Below, in pieces: positions 63,944 through 64,000 of a stretch of DNA of 64,000 nucleotides; positions within the stretch are counted from its first letter, which is position 1, and every line of letters begins with the position of its first letter. The DNA comes from Zoroaster sp. YZ-2022 (taxonomy: Eukaryota > Echinodermata > Asteroidea > Forcipulatida > Zoroasteridae), in contig CM055817.1 of NCBI GenBank assembly GCA_029582265.1, positions 61,443,152 to 61,507,151 of the forward strand, given 5' to 3'. Under the pieces are notes generated by a model, which did no database searches, was not told the DNA's origin, and saw only the letters and a list, made by a program, of their open reading frames with translations. The translations under genes and the position numbers were made by a program.

Positions 63944-63956
63944 ACTTCTGACACCA
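63944..63956 (-). other. Primer-binding site of the Gypsy element
   Basis: TGGTGTCAGAAGT on the minus strand, five bases past the LTR end. A TGG-starting sequence at this place matches the 3' CCA of a tRNA, as expected for reverse-transcription priming. The tRNA identity is not determined. Confidence 0.55.
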
Positions 63957-63961
63957 TGGAC

Positions 63962-64000
63962 TGTTTTTTGTATTGAGACAGGATGGCAAGGATTACACTT
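63962..64000 (-). repeat. End of the 5' LTR of the Gypsy element
   Basis: The last 39 bases of the window match 58334-58371 with a small indel. They are the 3' end of the 5' LTR; the rest is beyond the window. Confidence 0.7.

Larger units (their letters stand above)
58334..64000 (-). mobile_element. Ty3/Gypsy LTR retrotransposon, inactive, running off the right edge
   Basis: Minus-strand order: 5' LTR end (from 63962), primer-binding site (63956-63944), leader, short gag remnant, zinc knuckles, protease, RT, RNase H, integrase, purine tract and 3' LTR (58517-58334). The two LTR ends share a TGTTTTTTATTGAGAC-type end and the following GGATGGCAAGGATTACACT. Frameshifts separate nearly every domain. 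Two DNA elements (62260-62938 and 63095-63904) sit in the leader. Confidence 0.8.

Overview
The window is nuclear DNA from an animal. It holds exons of extracellular mosaic proteins (MAM, EGF and CUB-like modules) with GT-AG introns in the expected phases, and most of the remaining sequence is transposons and tandem repeats. The mix (piggyBac, Kolobok-like and hAT-like elements, a Helitron, Ty3/Gypsy, L2/CR1-group LINEs, a Penelope-like element, tRNA-headed SINEs) fits a marine invertebrate, plausibly a non-vertebrate deuterostome. I cannot name the species from sequence alone.

Host genes. Gene A is on the minus strand (exons at 8577-8661, 4854-5015, 4084-4349, 3088-3178, 2226-2354 and 178-567). 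It reads: end of one MAM domain, one complete MAM domain split over three exons, a calcium-binding EGF module, and a CUB-like module. Gene B is on the plus strand (exons at 46756-46819, 54671-54820, 56124-56407 and 58023-58107): a signal-peptide exon followed by one complete MAM domain split over three exons of the same phases. The last MAM exon of gene B and about 510 bp of the intron before it recur almost unchanged, inverted, in gene A (8577-9174 against 57512-58107), so the two genes are related by a recent inverted duplication or by gene conversion.

Layout. 1-9174: gene A, with a 3.4 kb piggyBac element (5130-8561) inserted about 14 bp from a splice site. 9175-16730: a 5'-truncated LINE, minisatellites, the front half of a Helitron (13149-15863) and, joined to it at the rolling-circle motif, a Gypsy fragment. 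16731-17874: a 1.1 kb ATG trinucleotide array ending in the 3' tail of another LINE. 18335-19928: a GC-rich repeat block and a 500-N assembly gap. 19929-20388: three overlapping ORFs, the last a PC4/SUB1-like protein, packed like a virus or a compact mobile element.

20453-35222: a tandem array of a roughly 3.3 kb unit. Its copies preserve both empty and filled sites for several insertions: a near-intact LINE (23723-26982), a long-TIR element carrying a LINE fragment (31132-33478), and MITEs. 36061-37954: a SINE, a composite repeat and a MITE. 38290-46125: a dead Gypsy element split by a hAT-type MITE, a LINE 3' end and a large satellite (40627-45400) whose roughly 149 bp monomers carry an inverted pair of ETS-like sites.

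46756-58107: gene B. Its large first intron holds a second copy of the array sequence, minisatellites and a degenerate Penelope-like element. 58334-64000: a minus-strand Gypsy element with recognisable LTR ends, primer-binding site, zinc knuckles, protease, RT, RNase H and integrase, all broken by frameshifts. Its leader contains a Kolobok-like element with a broken THAP domain and a second TIR element.

Functionally, the host part suggests secreted or cell-surface adhesion-type proteins. Everything else is mobile DNA, most of it decayed; the LINE at 23723-26982 is the best candidate for a recently active element.
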